From Ixodes scapularis (lineage: Eukaryota > Arthropoda > Arachnida > Ixodida > Ixodidae), in contig NW_024609836.1 of assembly GCF_016920785.2 (NCBI RefSeq), forward strand, positions 62,041,930 through 62,105,929: a stretch of DNA of 64,000 nucleotides, given 5' to 3'. The number at the start of each line of letters is the position of its first letter. Positions within the stretch are counted from its first letter, which is position 1. Made by a program: the position numbers and the translations under genes. Shown one piece after another: positions 44,640-55,944 of this stretch. Below the pieces are notes generated by a model that saw only the letters and a list, made by a program, of their open reading frames with translations, was not told the origin of the DNA and ran no database searches.

Positions 44640-46960
44640 GCATGTTGATTTTCGATGAGATTGTCTTAAAAAAAGAATTTAACTTACGACCTTGCACACG
44701 ACATTGTCCATGGGTTTACAGATGACGGTGTTGAACGAACCTCTAACATTGCAGATAGAGCCTTGGTTGTTATGCTGTCTGAAATTTCCAGGAGGTGCGT
44801 TTGCACACACTGTTGTGCGCACTCCAACAACGTCTTCTGTTTAACGCAGTCTCCTCATTTCTCTCATTCGGGAGCTTAAAGGGGCGGTGCAATGATATTC
44901 AATTGCAATGTTTTTCACTTTGGACGAGCTTGCTGGCACTAGTGGGACTCAAGGATACTCGCACGCAACGCCACTGACCAAGAAACTCCTCTGTTGCGCT
45001 GTAATTTTGAGGACAAAACCCAGTGTTTTTATTCGATCTCTCCTTCGAAAAACCTGATGACATAGCTGGACGGTAGCAGTACCGCCCAGTGACGATATTT
45101 GAATACGGCTCATAGATTGGACCCGAGCATGGCGTGGACACTCGATTTGGGCTCGTGATAATCGATAGCTCGAGAAACATTCGGGTAGTGTCCTGTGTCA
45201 AATCGTTGCAATGACGACAACAGCCGAACCATAACAATGTCTGGAACTCAGCGCGTGTCCTGTGCCTTGCCAACCCCAGCGCATGACTATGATCAACATT
45301 GGCGGCATATAATCGGCTCCAGATCACGGGGCCGCTTGTTCTGGCTGCGACTTGAGGGGGTGAACTCTGCTCGTTTTCCTTTATTTTTTTCTGCGACTTC
45401 GATTGCGTGTGGTGAAAACGAACGGGTATATTTTACGGATCATTAACGTCAGAGATTCGTTCTAAGCGATATTTGCGCAAAATACAAATATCACTGCATC
45501 GCCCCTTTAAGACTGTTGGCTTCACAGTAAAGGCTGTGGTCTGTGGTTAGGGGGCTTCAAACGTAAGCTTGGTGTGTGTGGTGATAAGCCATTTTTTGAA
45601 GTTGACAACGAACACGTTTACTTTGTCTTTGATGTTCCGCACCTTCCCAAAACAACCAAGAGCAATCTCCAAGCCCACAAACTTTGCATTGGAAATGAGG
45701 TCATTGAGCGGTCTTCTATTGTTGGACTTCATTGTTCTATCCATGAGATTAGCTTGCAATTGACTCCGAAACTTACTGAGAGACACATTTATTCAAAAAC
45801 CTTTCTGTAACATGGGAGAAAATTGTGCCCCACAGGTACTGAGTGCCTCAATCTTTCTTGTAATCAAATCTCTTGTTTATGCAAAGGAACTTCCTGAGGC
45901 AGCCATGGCTACAGCCTATTTCTGTGATAGGATGTGCATACTTTTTGATTGGCTAAATAGCTAAAAAAGTCAAGAAGACAGGGCAGAAGTTGCGTCATGC
46001 CATTCTGAAGGGAGAATCTCAAATACTTGATTTTCTCCACCAGTAACTCGGATGGATTTCAGCATGGCAGTTCCAAAGTAGTAGGCAGCCATAAGCCATC
46101 ATTCGGTGGCAAGTTACTATAAAAAGTGTCCTCATGCTCTGGGATGAGCTTTCAAGCAGCCATGACTTTAAGTTCTTACTTACACGACGCCTGCAGCAAG
46201 ACACACTTGAGAACGTTTTTGGAGCTATATACGACAAATGCTGGGCTGCGACACAAACCCAAATGTGCATCAGTCACCTCAGGACTAAAACACCTCTGGA
46301 TAAAGAAACTGTTCAAACTGTCGGACAATGAAAACGTAGAAGATGACAAGGCTGACCTCCTAAAGGAGTTGCAAATATCTTCGCACCATGAAAGTTTAAT
46401 TTCAGACATTGTGGAATGTCTTCCAATTGATAACTTCCCGCCACTAGAGGATATTTCTGAGCTGGCATCAGACATCAGGTCTAACATAATTGATGACTCG
46501 TCCACGTTTTTATTACGTTTGGGGCTATTTGATCAAGCTTTTGCTTGAACAGACAACTTACAGCTGTGGCTGTTCTCAGCTGCTATCGGATGAGTCTAAT
46601 AACTGGACCAGGCCTCACCAGTACTGTCTTGTTCCTAAAGCATACCACGTGCCTGGAAAATTCTTCGGGAACTTAGTAGTACCATCACAGGCTGCCTTTC
46701 ATTTCATTCAGCAACTAGAAAATCACTTTCTTCCCATAATAGAGAGTGTGACACATGTTCTAGGAGTGTGTGCCGCCTTGTATAGCACACTTTGAGGTCT
46801 GGGTGGTTTTCGCCTTTGCCCAGAGGAGTACCACAAAAGGTTTTTAAAATTGTTTTGCAGAACACGCTTGTGTTGACATGTTTGATTTCTTAACCGGAAT
46901 TCGGACAAAGTTCGGTTGCACTCTTCAGTGGCTAGTAAGAACGAGACAGGTTTAACTGTT
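44640..46960 (+). pseudogene. THAP9/P-element-like transposase, copy 2, 5'-truncated and split by a MITE
   Basis: The copy begins in the RNase H-fold part (MLIFDEIVLKKEFN, DDGVERTSNIAD). It is interrupted at 44880-45506, then resumes with VKAVVCG, VYFVFDVPHLPKTTKSNLQA and YAKELPEAAMATAYFCDRM. From about 46155 it continues with TRRLQQDTLENVFG, VECLPIDNFPPLEDISELAS and a decayed C-terminus ending near 46960. Several stops and frame changes remain. It lacks the THAP finger and coiled coil. It aligns collinearly with 41150-42850 and lies in the same orientation, about 1.8 kb downstream. Confidence 0.88.
44880..45506. mobile_element. TTAA-flanked MITE, copy B, inserted in the transposase pseudogene
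   Basis: AGGGGCGGTGCAATGATATT starts right after TTAA (44876-44879), and ATCACTGCATCGCCCCT ends right before TTAA (45507-45510). Removing the element and one TTAA rejoins a frame (RELKTVG, FTVKAVV) that parallels the uninterrupted copy 1 (EQLKDIG, ITIKAVV). That proves both ends and the 4-bp duplication. It is the better-preserved partner of 2951-3580. Confidence 0.95.
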
Positions 46961-46969
46961 AATAGCGTA

Positions 46970-48090
46970 TTAACAGAGGCGGTTGCCAAACCAAAAACAA
47001 AAAGTGATTAAGTGGGCGGTGCAGCTTGCTCTCCAAATATTTGTTTCCCCTTTTTCCAGCGAATGTGTATCACGGCTCCCTAACAAAAATATTTGTCCAC
47101 TTTCAAAAAAAATTCGACAGAAAATAGTGTATAGAGGCTAACAATATCTGAAAGAAAATGTATCAACTTTTGTATCCACTGTCTATAGTTTTTTAGCCGC
47201 TTTTTTCTGAAGCCATATTTCTTTTCTGAACAATTTCGGGGAATATTTAGGGACGTTGAATCTTGTCAGATTTCGAATAGAGTTCTCATTGTTTGGTAAT
47301 GGCTCGCCCACAGTGAGTTTGAGGCTATGCAAATTGGTGTGTTTTTTTTTTTAATATTTGCTGGAAATCGGGAATTTGTACTATCCGGCGTGTGCTTCGC
47401 ACTGTTATTATACTCTTATGACTGGTAATGATAGCGATGTCTTATTTATTTTTGCACTTACTTCCCGTACCCGAGTCGGCGTGAAAGTGAATGTATCATA
47501 CAGCATGTTCTCCGTGGAAGGGTTTTGTTAACTTGGTTCCGCTAAGAATCGATTACGAAGTGTACGAATGCCGAAGTCCTTCATATTCATTTATTTTTGT
47601 GAGTATCGATCTCTTTCGTATAAAACATACAGAGCTTCTGAAGTAAATCATGTGTACATGAATGTGGTCCAATAAAATATGTTCGAGCCACTTACTGTTG
47701 TTGACCCCGAAATGCTCCACCAGCCAGGAGTCAATGCGGTGATTGTGTAACTTCAATGCACGCTTTACAATATAAAAAGAACAAGAAATATATATACTCC
47801 TGCTTTGTGAAGTAAGTTGAAATATTGTTTGACACATTTTGCACGAACTCTATCGTAAAAAATAAAGCAAAAGTGTGTCAGTATTAAAAAAAATAAAAAA
47901 GAACAGCGGCTTCGGGAGTCAAGGTGCTCCCGAGAGATGAGCGAGGCGGGGAGGAAAGAGAGAGAGAAGGGTATTGGAGAACCGGAGCAAAAACGCCCAA
48001 ACCGAAACCGAAACTAACTTGACCGGAAACGGAATCAGATTATACTTAATACCGCCCGCTAGGAGCGCTACCTGTCACTGGTCTATCTGG
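46970..48090. other. Intergenic, no gene recognised
   Basis: AT-rich sequence without a domain-bearing frame. Near 47985-48030, CCGAAACCGAAACTAACTTG and GGAAACGGAATCAGA echo CGAAACCGAAACTGAAACCG at 44050-44080, so a dispersed repeat of the same family brackets the second transposase copy. Confidence 0.5.
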
Positions 48091-48096
48091 GCCGCT

Positions 48097-48197
48097 GGAG
48101 CCTATGGCAGTGTCCGCTCTTTACCTTGTGTATATTACTCTATGACGCTGGGGCCTACGGTAGTGTCTGCTCTTTACCTTGTGTAGATTACTAATGG
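48097..48197. repeat. Two tandem units of about 54 bp; inverted relative at 44105-44165
   Basis: GCCTATGGCAGTGTCCGCTC and GCCTACGGTAGTGTCTGCTC each lead into TTTACCTTGTGTA and ATTACT. An inverted relative (AGAGTAATATAATAAACGTA, AAGAGAGGACAC) lies at about 44105-44165. This is a dispersed repeat with a local duplication. Confidence 0.65.
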
Positions 48198-48739
48198 CCC
48201 TCCCGCTTCTGCGTCGTAGAGGCAGCTGTAGCTCGCTGGGGTCGTCTCGCCCGTCCTTCGCCGTCTCACCTTGCCTCACCGCTTACCTGCATCGCTGTCA
48301 CCGCCTAGAACGACCATTTTCACCCTTCCTCTTTCTTCAGAGTCCTACTAGAGTGCCTTGCCCTACAACGATGTCGTTCCACGAAGGTGACGAAAAGGGG
48401 CGAGTGGTTCCACGAAGGAGGGGAGTTTCTTCGTCGTTCTACCAACAACTACCCGAAAGAAGCTGAAATTGACGCGTAAAAGAGTCTGAACCAAGTATAA
48501 CTGCCAGCCGCATGTCCGCCCATGAGTGTTGGGGCAACGGGAAATCCAAGTGGAAGAAAACAGACTCCGAGAAGAAGCAGGGCATCCACGCAACAGGTGT
48601 GTAAGCAATTTCTATATTCGGGCAGAATAACGCAACGCGTTCGCAAAATCACATGACAGGACGTGCATACTAAATAACTCTGCAAGGGACTTTCCTGTGG
48701 CTACCTGCAGCCATACCTCGGCATTCTCACTCATGAGTG

Positions 48740-49205
48740 CGATCACTCACGATCACTCACGCTCACCGTCAGATTTGAGGTGATCGTGAGTGAGGCCGCG
48801 AGTCTCGAAAAATTGTGAGTGTGAGTGTGAGTGTGAGTGTGATCGTGAGTTACGTGAATTCATGAGTGTGAATGCGAGTGTGACCACGAGTTATGTGAAC
48901 TCATGAGTGTGAGTGTGAGTCCCGAGAACTCACAACCGTGAGTCTGATCGCGAGAGTGATCGTGAGTACTGAGAACTCAGGAGTGTAAGTATGAGTGCGA
49001 GTCCTGCGAACACGTGAGCGTGAGTTTGATAGTGAGTGTGATCGCGAGTTCTGAAAACCACTGAATGTGAGTTTGAGTCCTGAGAACTCATGAGTTTGAG
49101 TTTGAGTTCTGAAAACCGATGAGGCGTGAGTGTCAGCGTGAGTTCTGAGGACTCATGAGTGTGATTGTGAGTTTTAAGGCTCATGAGCATGAGCCTAGAT
49201 CAGGT
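48740..49205. repeat. GTGAGT/GTGATCGTGAG minisatellite-like array
   Basis: Degenerate units GTGAGTGTGAGT, GTGATCGTGAGT and GAACTCATGAGTGTGAGT run head to tail for about 465 bp. A higher-order period of roughly 50-60 bp is marked by GAACTCATGAGT. A sister array at 59420-59910 shares GTGAGTGTGA but has the marker GAGGACCGTGA. No protein is encoded; Ser/His-rich frames across it are artefacts. Confidence 0.85.
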
Positions 49206-49216
49206 CGTGAGTCTTA

Positions 49217-49406
49217 CCGTTCATTCACACTGAAAGCGGATCCGCGTTCGCAAACCGGTTGCGAACGCGGTTGTATAAAGATCCAGTACAATTGCACGCA
49301 CACTTGATGCCATCGAGTGCACGTGCAATTGTACTGGATCTTTATACAACCGCGTTCCCAACCACTTTGCGAACGCGTATCCGTTTCCAGTGTGAATGAG
49401 CGGTTA
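49217..49406. mobile_element. Foldback MITE, about 190 bp
   Basis: ACCGTTCATTCACACTGAAA and its inverse TTCCAGTGTGAATGAGCGGT form the ends. GCGGATCCGCGTTCGCAAA pairs with TTTGCGAACGCGTATCCG, and AACGCGGTTGTATAAAGATC pairs with GATCTTTATACAACCGCGTT. The loop is about 35 bp. The element abuts the right edge of the GTGAG array. Confidence 0.88.
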
Positions 49407-49899
49407 GGGTAGATATGAGTCCGGTGATTGCATTAGTCTACCTGATGACGAGTAAGCTCCCAGGCCAGCTTAGTGGGCGAGGAGACTGCCGCTTCGCAAC
49501 TTCTGTGTGGGGCTCAAGGTTGGTTTGGGTGTCGCTCGCCCGCTCCTCCGCCATGTAAGCGCGCTGGGTCTTGTGGAGGGTGGAGGAGGAAGGGGGGGGG
49601 GGGGGGGTGCTTGTCCTTGCAGGCTCCTCTTTGCCAGCGCCCTCTGCAATGTCTCAACCAGCTTTGAAGGGCAGAGGGAGTATGGGAAAGGGGGAGGGGG
49701 GTCGCTTTCGTTTCTCCTCGGCGCTCGCTCTTCGCTTACCGGCAGACGGCGAGACGCCAACGGACTGATGGCGCCTCGAGGCGGCGCGGTAACGTCGGAG
49801 TTGGGGAAGCGCTCCAAACGGTTAGCGCTCCTCTCTCCGTGGCGTAGAAAGGCTCATGTGGATTTTGGCTCCCATTGCCAAGTTGGTGCCGGTGGGCAT

Positions 49900-51429
49900 A
49901 GAATTTTATGATTGCGTCAACTATAACGTTCGCACGGCTGCGACAAAATTAAATGATTCGCATGATCCCCATCAGCACCCAGTCGAACAAACAATTTTAT
50001 CTTTCCGCGCACCTTACCGTACCTTTCGCAAATGAGTCATCACTCAAAATGTGCAACAAAGACGGTGTCATGATCGATCGAAGCTTCGAGTGAGATCTTT
50101 TACATTGTGCGATATTATGTTTTTATGTGTCGTTCGGGCAAGATAGCGCAAGTGCATGATAGCCAGCCGGCAATGGCCAGGCGGAGCCACGAGAGCGCTG
50201 CATTCAGCTCCACAAGCGGAGGTGTCTCTGTTAATGGGGCGGCCAGTCTGCCGTCAGGCCGTGGCGAGCGGCGGCGACCCCAATTTCAGCAGTTCCCGTG
50301 TGCACGTGCGCGCCATGTCCCTGTTTATCTTATGCGGGTTTTGAAGGCCATCGGAGCCTTGATAGGTCGAAGTGTTTAGATCAAATTCTAGAGTTGTTAT
50401 TTGAACACCAGTTTGAGTTGTCTTCACCACTTGTGGGGTCGCTCTATAATAATCGCCGCCCGATCGGTCTGTCTTCGCTCGCCTCCCAGGAAGTGACACA
50501 ACACAACGAGAAGCAGCGAATGGGTTTACTGCACTTTCCGGTTGCACGTCTTCGAGAGCAGGCAGTCCGGACCCGCCCACCCTAGTTTCCCGTCGTTCAT
50601 AGCTCGCAGTCAGAGTCCATGTCCAGGCCTGCGGATCGTCCTTCCCACGCCATCGCTGCGTAGGCTTGCTGTTCCGGGCTATCACAGTCAGAGTCTCGCT
50701 GCGGAACCACTCCTGGATCGTCATGGCCTAGAACGGTATGGCCAGGGCTCGCCATTTCCGCCAGTCCTGATCCGAACCTCCTGGTAGAACGTTCCGGGGA
50801 TCGCAATGGGCCGGACCAGCCAGAACAGCTCTATCGCTCCTGCCCAGCCCCAGCCTCGTGCAGCACGCTCTTCCTCTTTTCTCGCCGGCAGGCCCCCGCT
50901 CGCGCCTCGCTCGACCGTCCTCTTCTTGCCCCGACGCCCCCACGGCACTAGAATAAAATGTGGGTAATTAGAACCGAACTCTGCATGCTAGAGAACAGTA
51001 CACAAGCCTGGTGTAAAAAGGCGACAGGCAACGAAGTGCACGTGTGAGAAGAATATTTAGGCTTCGCATGAGCTTTTTCTAAAGGGAAAACCTTTTGCAT
51101 CCTATTTTTTGCACGCCGTCACATTTGTTACTAGACTCAGGATTAAATTTGGTAGCCCAAACAAACGAAACATTCTTTCCACGAAAATCCACTATTTCAA
51201 AACTCGCAGGTGTGGAAGGTTTTGGTTGCGACCGCACGTGCCGAACGGCTCGCGCGGTCGCAACCAAATGCACGCCTACAACTACGAGTACCGGAACGGG
51301 GCGACGGGCATCTCGCTTGAGGACCTGGTCGCCTGATCCTCGATGTCACAGCGAAGCAACAATCGGCCCGATTTTTCCCACCGTATTTCTCTATGTGGCT
51401 GTCTCAGAGACTCGTAAAACGGGTCCCTA
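49900..51429. other. GC-rich stretch with overlapping frames, no gene called
   Basis: From 50150 to 50950 the DNA is GC-rich and open on both strands. The minus-strand frames 50254-50724 and 50597-50806 cover the same bases in different phases, and I recognise no family. A short inverted repeat, AGGTTTTGGTTGCGACCGCA against CGCGCGGTCGCAACC, lies near 51215-51270. It may hold old transposon coding sequence. Confidence 0.35.
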
Positions 51430-51590
51430 TCATTTCGTCGAAACTCGTTTCGTGGAATTGCGTTTCGTGGACAACTTTTCGTGGACACAGGTTTCATGGA
51501 CACACGTTTCGTCGACACTGCGACGTTTCGTCGACAATCGTTTCGTCGACAGCACCACCGTAAAACGTTTCGTCGACAAACTTTTTTCTT
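51430..51590. repeat. GTTTCGTCGACA short tandem array (1 of 3)
   Basis: Eleven or so variants of CGTTTCGTCGACA, CGTTTCGTGGACA and GGTTTCATGGACA follow one another with spacers of 2-8 nt. The same unit in the opposite orientation forms arrays at 53556-53690 and 58335-58460. Confidence 0.85.
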
Positions 51591-52723
51591 CTTTTTTTGT
51601 TCCGAAAGGAATGCCGGAAACTTAAGGTACAAGCGCTTGTAACAGATGACAAAGACGATGCCTAGCGGAGTTGCTCTCCAAGTTGAGCAACTGCGCCATC
51701 CTCTCGCTCTCATCCGTGTTACATGGAATGAGCAAGAGCGTGCAGGACACTTCGCGCGCGGCCTAATCGGATATTTGCAAGCTCCGGTACGTGTTTATGG
51801 AACCGAAAGTTACTGGTAGAAGAAAAGTGGTGGAGAAAAATATGCTAAGGCGCCAAACAAAACTTCGTTCCAATGGTGGGTTGCGGAAAAGGGCGTAAAC
51901 ACTGATTTTTTTTCTTCACATTGGTTATTTTTAAACAAAAATACAGCTTGCAACCTATTATTGCAACATTACAACCCTAATATTTCTATTGAAATTTAGC
52001 ATGTGCATAACCCTCAATTATTGAAAAGGAAAAGTGATGCAGTGTTTTACTGGCTACTGTGACTTATACACGAAAAAACTGTTTAGTCGCACTCGTTTCA
52101 TCGTCATTTAACCTTAAGGGCCGTTTAAAAAGGGCATTACATAATAAGGGGGCTGTAAACAATGTCAAATAAAAATAAATAACAAAAGCACGAAAACAAC
52201 TAACACTCGCACTACCGGGAGCACGCTGCCCGCGAGTAAACCTAAAAAAAGTTACATTGTAATGCAAAAAAAAAAAAAAAAACGAGAATTGCAAACATAT
52301 AAATAAAACGTTACACCAAGTTTAGCCTTATTACACTAAGTAAGCCATAGTTGATATCAAATGTGCAACTTAATGCATTATATAGCTTCTGTCGAGCAGC
52401 CGCCACATGCAAGGCCTTGGAGGCGGTACTATCCACTAGACGAGATCTGTCGGCAGCAGCCGACTGGTCCTCACACGCGACATTCAATTGTTCTTTTATC
52501 GATGCCAGCAGACAGATACCTGGGGCAAGTTCGTGACCCAGCTCTTTGCATAAAGGAGCGGCTTCCATATCTAATGTTCTTTGGTCATATATTGGTTTAT
52601 GTCCATGAAACATTTCAGTTCAGACATAACATATGCAGAACTATAGTGTTATTTAATATCCAGAAGCTAAATATGCTGAAGTCTAAAAATCGTATGCGGT
52701 CTGGTAAGTATACAGTACGTTGA

Positions 52724-52830
52724 ATGACCGTGTTTTATCACCGTAAAAGTAAACTACGCGTAGCCGAATGCTCAGACTCCTTCAAACTTTATTGCTTGCG
52801 GCTAAGACCAGATGCCAATTAGCTTAAAAA
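52724..52830. repeat. Solo arm of the 19724-20155 foldback family
   Basis: CCGTGTTTTATCACCGTAAA, AGTAAACTACGCGTAGCCGA, ATGCTCA and CCAGATGCCAA follow the same order as the left arm of the intron 5 MITE. There is no facing partner arm nearby, so this is a fragment. Confidence 0.65.
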
Positions 52831-53289
52831 CCGATTTTATGCCATTTTCAACGGTAGAAAGTCTGTCTGCACCGCGAACAGGCCTCGTTTTTTTTTCGAA
52901 ATTTTTTTAAGAGCTTTATTGTTTTGACGTGTGGTCTATCTATGCTATGTTCAGGTGGCTTTTGAGGATTCTACCAAAAGACGCGACGGGCGGAAAGATA
53001 CACTTGCTCTGGAAACGATCCTGCCACTTTTTCAAAACAGTTGGAGAGCCGGCGACCAGCCCGCGGATGGTTGCATATGACGTACAGACACCTCGATCAC
53101 GTATGCTGCCGAAAGCGTAGCCCTCAAGAGCAGCGCATATTGTTGAATGTTTTAAGAATCGAATTTGAAAAAGGACAGTGGTCGAGAACAAAACTTCCCG
53201 GCTTTGACAACGCCTCCCCAAAGGTTCGGGCAAAGACACGAGCGAAACCATACAAACCGTAAGTTCCGAAATCAATGCGATCGGTGCAC

Positions 53290-53326
53290 ACCCCCCCCCC
53301 CCCCCCCCAAAAAAAAAAAAAAAAAG
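53290..53326. repeat. C-run followed by A-run
   Basis: About 18 C then about 19 A, nearly uninterrupted. The Gly/Phe-rich frames read across it are artefacts. Confidence 0.85.
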
Positions 53327-53363
53327 AAAAAAGAGTAGACAGAGAAACATTTTTTCTGATAGT

Positions 53364-53440
53364 GTAAGTATGGCGAATTAGTGCGCAGCCATCTTGCCTC
53401 AAGGCAAGATGGCTGCTCATTGGTTCGCCATACTTGGCTC
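53364..53440. repeat. Short foldback, nearly no loop
   Basis: AAGTATGGCGAATTAGTGCG and GCAGCCATCTTGCCT pair with AGGCAAGATGGCTGC and TTGGTTCGCCATACTT, with only a two-base centre. It is a compact cruciform-forming palindrome, possibly the collapsed form of a longer MITE. Confidence 0.85.
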
Positions 53441-53555
53441 AGTCGGCCATCTTTCATCCATCCATCCAACCAACATAAGGCCGCGCGGCGCGCAGGCGCA
53501 GAGGTCGCGAGGAGGTGCAGCTGGCGGAGCCAGGAGCTGGCAGAGCGAGCTGTCG

Positions 53556-53690
53556 ACGAAACATCGCAACATCTGTCGATGAAACGAGCGGATGCTCGTT
53601 TCCACGAAACGATCTGTCGATGAAACATCGCAGTGTCGACGGAACGATTTGTCCATGAAACGTCGTTCGACGAACTGATTGCCACCGCTT
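53556..53690. repeat. TGTCGATGAAACG short tandem array (2 of 3)
   Basis: Units TGTCGATGAAACG, TGTCGACGGAACG and TGTCCATGAAACG repeat with ATC or GCA spacers. It is the reverse orientation of the 51430-51590 array. The neighbouring CATCGCAGTGTCGA and TTCGACGAACTG are shared almost word for word with the third array. Confidence 0.85.
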
Positions 53691-53844
53691 CTGTCGCCAT
53701 GTCGCTTCTCAAAATCTTGAAGAGAAGCGGTAAAGTTGGACGCTTGAGTCACCTTCGGGGTCCATATCACAAGAGCGAATGACATTTTAGCGAACGGCGA
53801 CATTTGAGCGAATGGTCGTTTTAGCGGGGGCGCGCGTTAACGCA

Positions 53845-53965
53845 TAACGGGGGCGCGCGTTAACCCATCCCTCGCGCTGCGCTTTACGCCGCTTCGCGGC
53901 AACAGTCTGCGGCAACTCATTACAAAAATATGAACTCATTTGGCCCACCTGAAAACGCCGCTTCG
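53845..53965. repeat. Dispersed repeat, partner of 35995-36117
   Basis: It begins GGCGCGCGTTAACCCAT and contains ACGCCGCTTCGCGGC, CAGTCTGCGGC, ATTTGGCCCACC and AACGCCGCTTCGCGGCG. A second short GGGGGCGCGCGTTAAC lies directly upstream, so the left end is itself duplicated here. Confidence 0.7.
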
Positions 53966-55082
53966 CGGCGTCCGACTATTGGCTAAAGTGTCGTTCGATG
54001 AAACGTGGGCGTTCGCTAAAACGTCATTCGATCAAGTGAGTGCCTCCCGAAATATCACAGAAACCCGGTGAGGCCATAGAGACGTGAAGTTGAGACTTGC
54101 TTTTACGAAAAACGGTTCCTAAATGGCTCACGCCGATCCGAAATGCCACGTTCACACGCGGTTTCTAAATGGGCCCGCCCGCAGTCCTCGCGTGACCCGG
54201 GTCGCCCTGGCCTACCCACGTGTCTCACTCCAATGAATTTACTGGCTCCACGGGATGCGTAGAATTCCCCGTGTGCCGTGTGCCTGCTTACACTGAGAAG
54301 TAGAGGACGGTGGCGCGCGGCGCCGCAACGTCGCGGCGCCTGCCCCACGGCCACGGCCGGGTTGCCGGCGCTCCGGCTGGGCGCGACTGCGAGGCGCCAA
54401 TTGCCCGGGCTTCTCGGGCTTCGTGCATGACGCTGTGCTCCCCTGGCCCGTTGTTTACTCATACTGCGTTTTTACCTTATTATGGTTGAATGCATGGGTA
54501 CCCACAGGGTGGTAAGAATTTCTTCTAAAACAAAAAGAATAGGTTTGAGAATCAACATTTTACAATTAAATTCTAAAACACTTCTTATCGCTTGAAGGCC
54601 TATGACACATATCGTGATGATTCAAGCCCGCAATGAAATTTTACAATGGTGTAGCACTGGGCAAGATTGATCAGCCGGTCGTTGAAGACTTGAAGTACGC
54701 TACTGCGTTGATTGAATGCTTGTTAACCGAGCGACAGAAATCCTGTCTCGAACCGATGGTTACAGAAACGACGCGGGCAACGCGGGTATTTCTGCCAGTT
54801 ATGAAAAAAAATGCCATTCAACTTCAACTTTCCGAATGTGCTGCTAATTTCCGGGAACTAAATGCGCGAAATAATGCTAAATATTATGTTTAAAAACAGC
54901 GCCCAGTTCAATTTTGATATGGGCCTACATTGTGCCCGCGTAAGGTGTTGTGGTCGCAAAGCTGTGACACTTCATGTCGTGCAAGCTCGCACACTTAAAA
55001 GGACCATGAAGACACTAGCACCTTCGATATTTTATTTTACAATTGAAATAGGCTTCAGGCAATGTTGACAAAGTCATAACTA

Positions 55083-55500
55083 GGGATGCCGCGAACCACC
55101 CTAGGTTCGAATTCGAAAAGTTCGCAACTTTCAAACACCGTGGAGTTTCGAAAGCAAAAAGTTCGAAGCTTTCACGGTTTCTAAAAATTCAGAATCGATT
55201 ATTTAGAATATTTTTTTTTACTTGAGCTTCGAGAAGTTCGAAGATTTCCAACTTTCCTAACTTGAAATTCAAGAGATTCGAAAATTTAAAATTTCTTAGG
55301 ATCTGAAGTTAGAAAACTTCGAACATTTCGAACTTCTTTGAATCTGAAGTTCGAAAATTGCGAATATGTCGAATTTCTTTAATCTGAATTTCGAAATATT
55401 CGAACGTTTCATATTTTTCTTTTAGGGCTAAACTCGAAAAAACTTAGAAGGTTTCGAACTTCTTTAAAGTGCAAGTGCGCAAAGTTCGAAGTCGGGTTTT
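55083..55500. repeat. TTCGAA-rich degenerate tract
   Basis: The tract opens AGGGATGCCGCGAACC and then repeats AAGTTCGAA, AATTTCGAA, TTCGAAGTTTTC and TTCTTTGAATCTGAAGTTCG for about 400 bp. The unit is the palindrome TTCGAA with variable A/T spacing. It appears to be a dispersed element, because the GATGCCGCGAACC opening is not part of the repeat unit. Confidence 0.7.
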
Positions 55501-55730
55501 CATGTTCCTCCACAGTTTCAGTTTCAAATAACGTTTCCACGCCTCAGTGGTTTTCACGAAATCAGGCTTAGAAAAGCACGGGTGTGATATTTAGACTGCG
55601 CGAAGTTGGTCAGGCAATTAAATGAGACGACGAGTGTCCCGGATGTACTGGAATATTTGCCAGTGCAGAGTGACGTGTGTCCATAGAACAGTGATTGTGA
55701 CCGCCAACCCGGGGGGAGGGGGGGGGGGGG

Positions 55731-55790
55731 GGTCGTTAACGTGCATCACGCAGTAGTGATCACATGAACGCAATGCTTAACGATACAGTC
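55731..55790 (-). mobile_element. SINE tail fragment
   Basis: TTAACGTGCATCACGCAGTAGTGAT with following CACATGAACGCAATG aligns with the 3' half of the SINE at 24621-24921 (TTAACGTGCACCACGCAGTA). The tRNA-like head is missing. A poly-G run lies immediately to the left. Confidence 0.6.
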
Positions 55791-55944
55791 GATACTTACC
55801 CAGTATGAAACGGCCAGGGGAAGGCAAGTGATTGAGGCTCAGAAAAACCTTGAAGCGATCTGGCCAACTGTCTCCCTACCCCCTTGCACGCTGGTAGTAA
55901 TCCGATCGAACGCCGCTCGAGCGACACTGGCATATAATAATTTT

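Noticed and set aside
49470..49911. Gly/Arg-rich and Pro-rich frames on both strands
   Set aside because: GC-rich DNA around a G-run opens several frames at once; no motif.
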